Positions 62,530 through 64,000 of a stretch of 64,000 bases of DNA are shown here, one piece after another (the stretch's first letter is position 1; each line of letters opens with the position of its first letter). The stretch comes from Undaria pinnatifida (lineage: Eukaryota; Sar; Phaeophyceae; Laminariales; Alariaceae), in contig JABAKD010000030.1 in the NCBI GenBank assembly GCA_012845835.1, positions 16,453,210-16,517,209 on the forward strand. Reading direction: 5' to 3'. The notes under the pieces are model-generated. The model did not search any database. It worked only from the letters and a program-made list of their open reading frames with translations, and was not told the origin of the DNA. A program made the position numbers and the translations under genes.

Positions 62530-62870
62530 TAGTTGACTAGCAAGGTGCACGGCGGTCGTGATCCATCGATATACCAAATACGAAAACGGGCAACCCGGAG
62601 GTATAAAGTGTTCACTGTCCGCACCACTCCAGCTTGTGGATCGATCAGCACACGTTTTTTTCGAAAAGCGCGTCGTGCGTATGGGGGTCTTGACCCATCG
62701 ATCGATATACCAAAAACATAAACGGGGAACCCGGAAGGGTACTACTAATAAGTTACACAATCTATTTCACTCCCGCAGGTGGATCGATCAACATATGCAC
62801 ACGTTACTCGAAGCGTCTCGTGCGTGTGTCGTTCTCAATCCGTCGGTATATCGGTACCAAACACGTACAC
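62530..62870 (+). repeat. ~135-145-bp tandem repeat, about 2.5 units
   Basis: Landmarks GTGGATCGATCAGCACACG / GTGGATCGATCAACATATGC, CGTCTCGTGCGT / GCGTCGTGCGTATG, and CCATCGAT.ATATACCAAA..C recur in order at ~62555, ~62636 and ~62780. Confidence 0.65.
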
Positions 62871-62979
62871 AGGACACACGCCATGGTGGAGGTTCACCCG
62901 TGTTCTTCTGGGACCCATTTTTACTTGGCGAGCTCCGTACCCCACACTACCCTGGGTCCAAAAAACTGATTTTGAGTCA

Positions 62980-64000
62980 AATTGGAAACGCCTTCGTGAT
63001 GTACAAAGTCATGGCCTAGGTATACAAACGAAAACTAAGGCAAAAAAAGCATGGCATTTTTTCTCCCGATGATTTTGGCTCAAGGAGCTCTGTCATTCAG
63101 AAAATGATATATAGCCCAAACGTGCTGCCGACATCGTAGCAAGCGTCACAGGCAACCTGTAGGTATAGAGTTACGCATATCTCCACATCGCTCCCACCGA
63201 TGGATCGATCTCGATCAGCAATCGTCATATAGTTGTATGTATGCCAGCACTTGCGCGTCCGCCGACGTCGAGTCTGGGTTGAAGCATCCGTCCCTTTGGC
63301 GGCGCAAGCCGAGCCTGGAGCTGGTTTCGCTGTACACTCCATCGCCCGAATTGCCTGAGTATAAGGTGTTGGTCGTCTGGATACTGTATTCACAGGAGGC
63401 GTGTGGATACCGGGGACGGCGTAGTAATGAGGGCGGGGAAATATGTCAAGTAACACGTTTTGGGAGCTCCCACAAAATAAAAACTTTAGTACCAGATACA
63501 CGTATATGAAGTCTAACAATAAACGGCCGTCTGACCCCCTGAAAAGCCGATAATTTCCAAAACGATGTGGTGGAACAACGTCGAGACACAAAAAGCTAGC
63601 AAACAATAATCACACAATACGCCCTGCGTTACGTCCGTTCCAACTCTTAAAAAGTTCCTGCCAGATACTACTGTAGTCACAATTTCTAAGTGTTTTGTTG
63701 CCCCAATGCACGGGATGCATGCAGCGCAACAAACAGGATTGGAACAGTTCATGGAGGGGTGCCATCCGGAATGAGTAGAGATAGGTTAGATATATGACAC
63801 CAGGTTGTCGCGTTGCCGTTTTGTCTTGCGTAGTTCGTCGAATAAGTCACGCTGTCTGGCCGGCGGCGCAACGCGCATACGATACGTCCTATGATAGGGT
63901 GCACCTTTTCCTTTTCTGAGGCTCCTTCCTCACGTGTGGAGCTCTATATCCGACCGAGGCACTGAATTTGAAAAAAACAAAAATGACATTGTGATGAACG
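62980..64000. other. Intergenic; no gene recognised
   Basis: No feature I can support. An open frame of 169 codons on - (63606-63097) has no recognisable domain. Confidence 0.3.

Noticed and set aside
62530-62870. Possible CRISPR-like array
   Set aside because: Only about 2.5 long diverged units with no short identical repeats or unique spacers, in a eukaryotic context; an ordinary tandem repeat.

Overview
The window is nuclear DNA from an intron-rich photosynthetic stramenopile, most probably a brown alga. Two facts support this. The plastid protein ChlH is nuclear-encoded and starts with a signal peptide ending in an ASAFAP-like motif (TSAFVP), the entry signal of red-derived complex plastids. 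Both genes are cut into many short exons by introns of about 0.2-2.7 kb (one of 8.75 kb) with T-rich 3' ends. Species-level assignment is inference.

Only two protein-coding genes can be supported, both on the + strand. (1) 1401-20479: a complete ATAD3-type mitochondrial AAA+ ATPase in 14 exons, about 578 aa. (2) 26862-42705: complete magnesium chelatase subunit H (chlH) in 25 exons, 1408 aa. In both, every exon junction keeps frame and the joined length is a multiple of three. One tRNA gene, tRNA-Met(CAT) of initiator type, lies on the - strand at 48238-48308. The genes are unrelated in pathway (mitochondrial inner membrane organisation versus plastid chlorophyll synthesis) and nothing suggests co-regulation beyond adjacency.

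The rest is repeat-rich. ATAD3 intron 8 (7963-16712) holds a satellite array in two diverged subfamilies; the left one has a trimeric higher-order organisation. The two halves are split by a relic of a DDE transposase and by SINE-like insertions. Dispersed families with several copies in the window are: a tRNA-derived SINE (6 copies), a second A-tailed SINE-like element (5), an ~85-bp MITE with ACCCCTTTA-type ends (4-5), an ~0.65-kb element (3 plus a truncated one), a polyC-associated repeat, and a tRNA-like tandem repeat. Many introns of both genes carry their own private minisatellite.

Region by region: 1-1400 upstream repeats; 1401-20479 ATAD3; 20480-26861 intergenic with repeats and no recognisable gene; 26862-42705 chlH; 42706-64000 intergenic, repeat-dense, with one tRNA and no recognisable protein gene. 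I see no operon, phage, CRISPR or defence locus. The most unusual feature is the intronic higher-order satellite, whose monomers repeat a branchpoint/acceptor/donor-like module.
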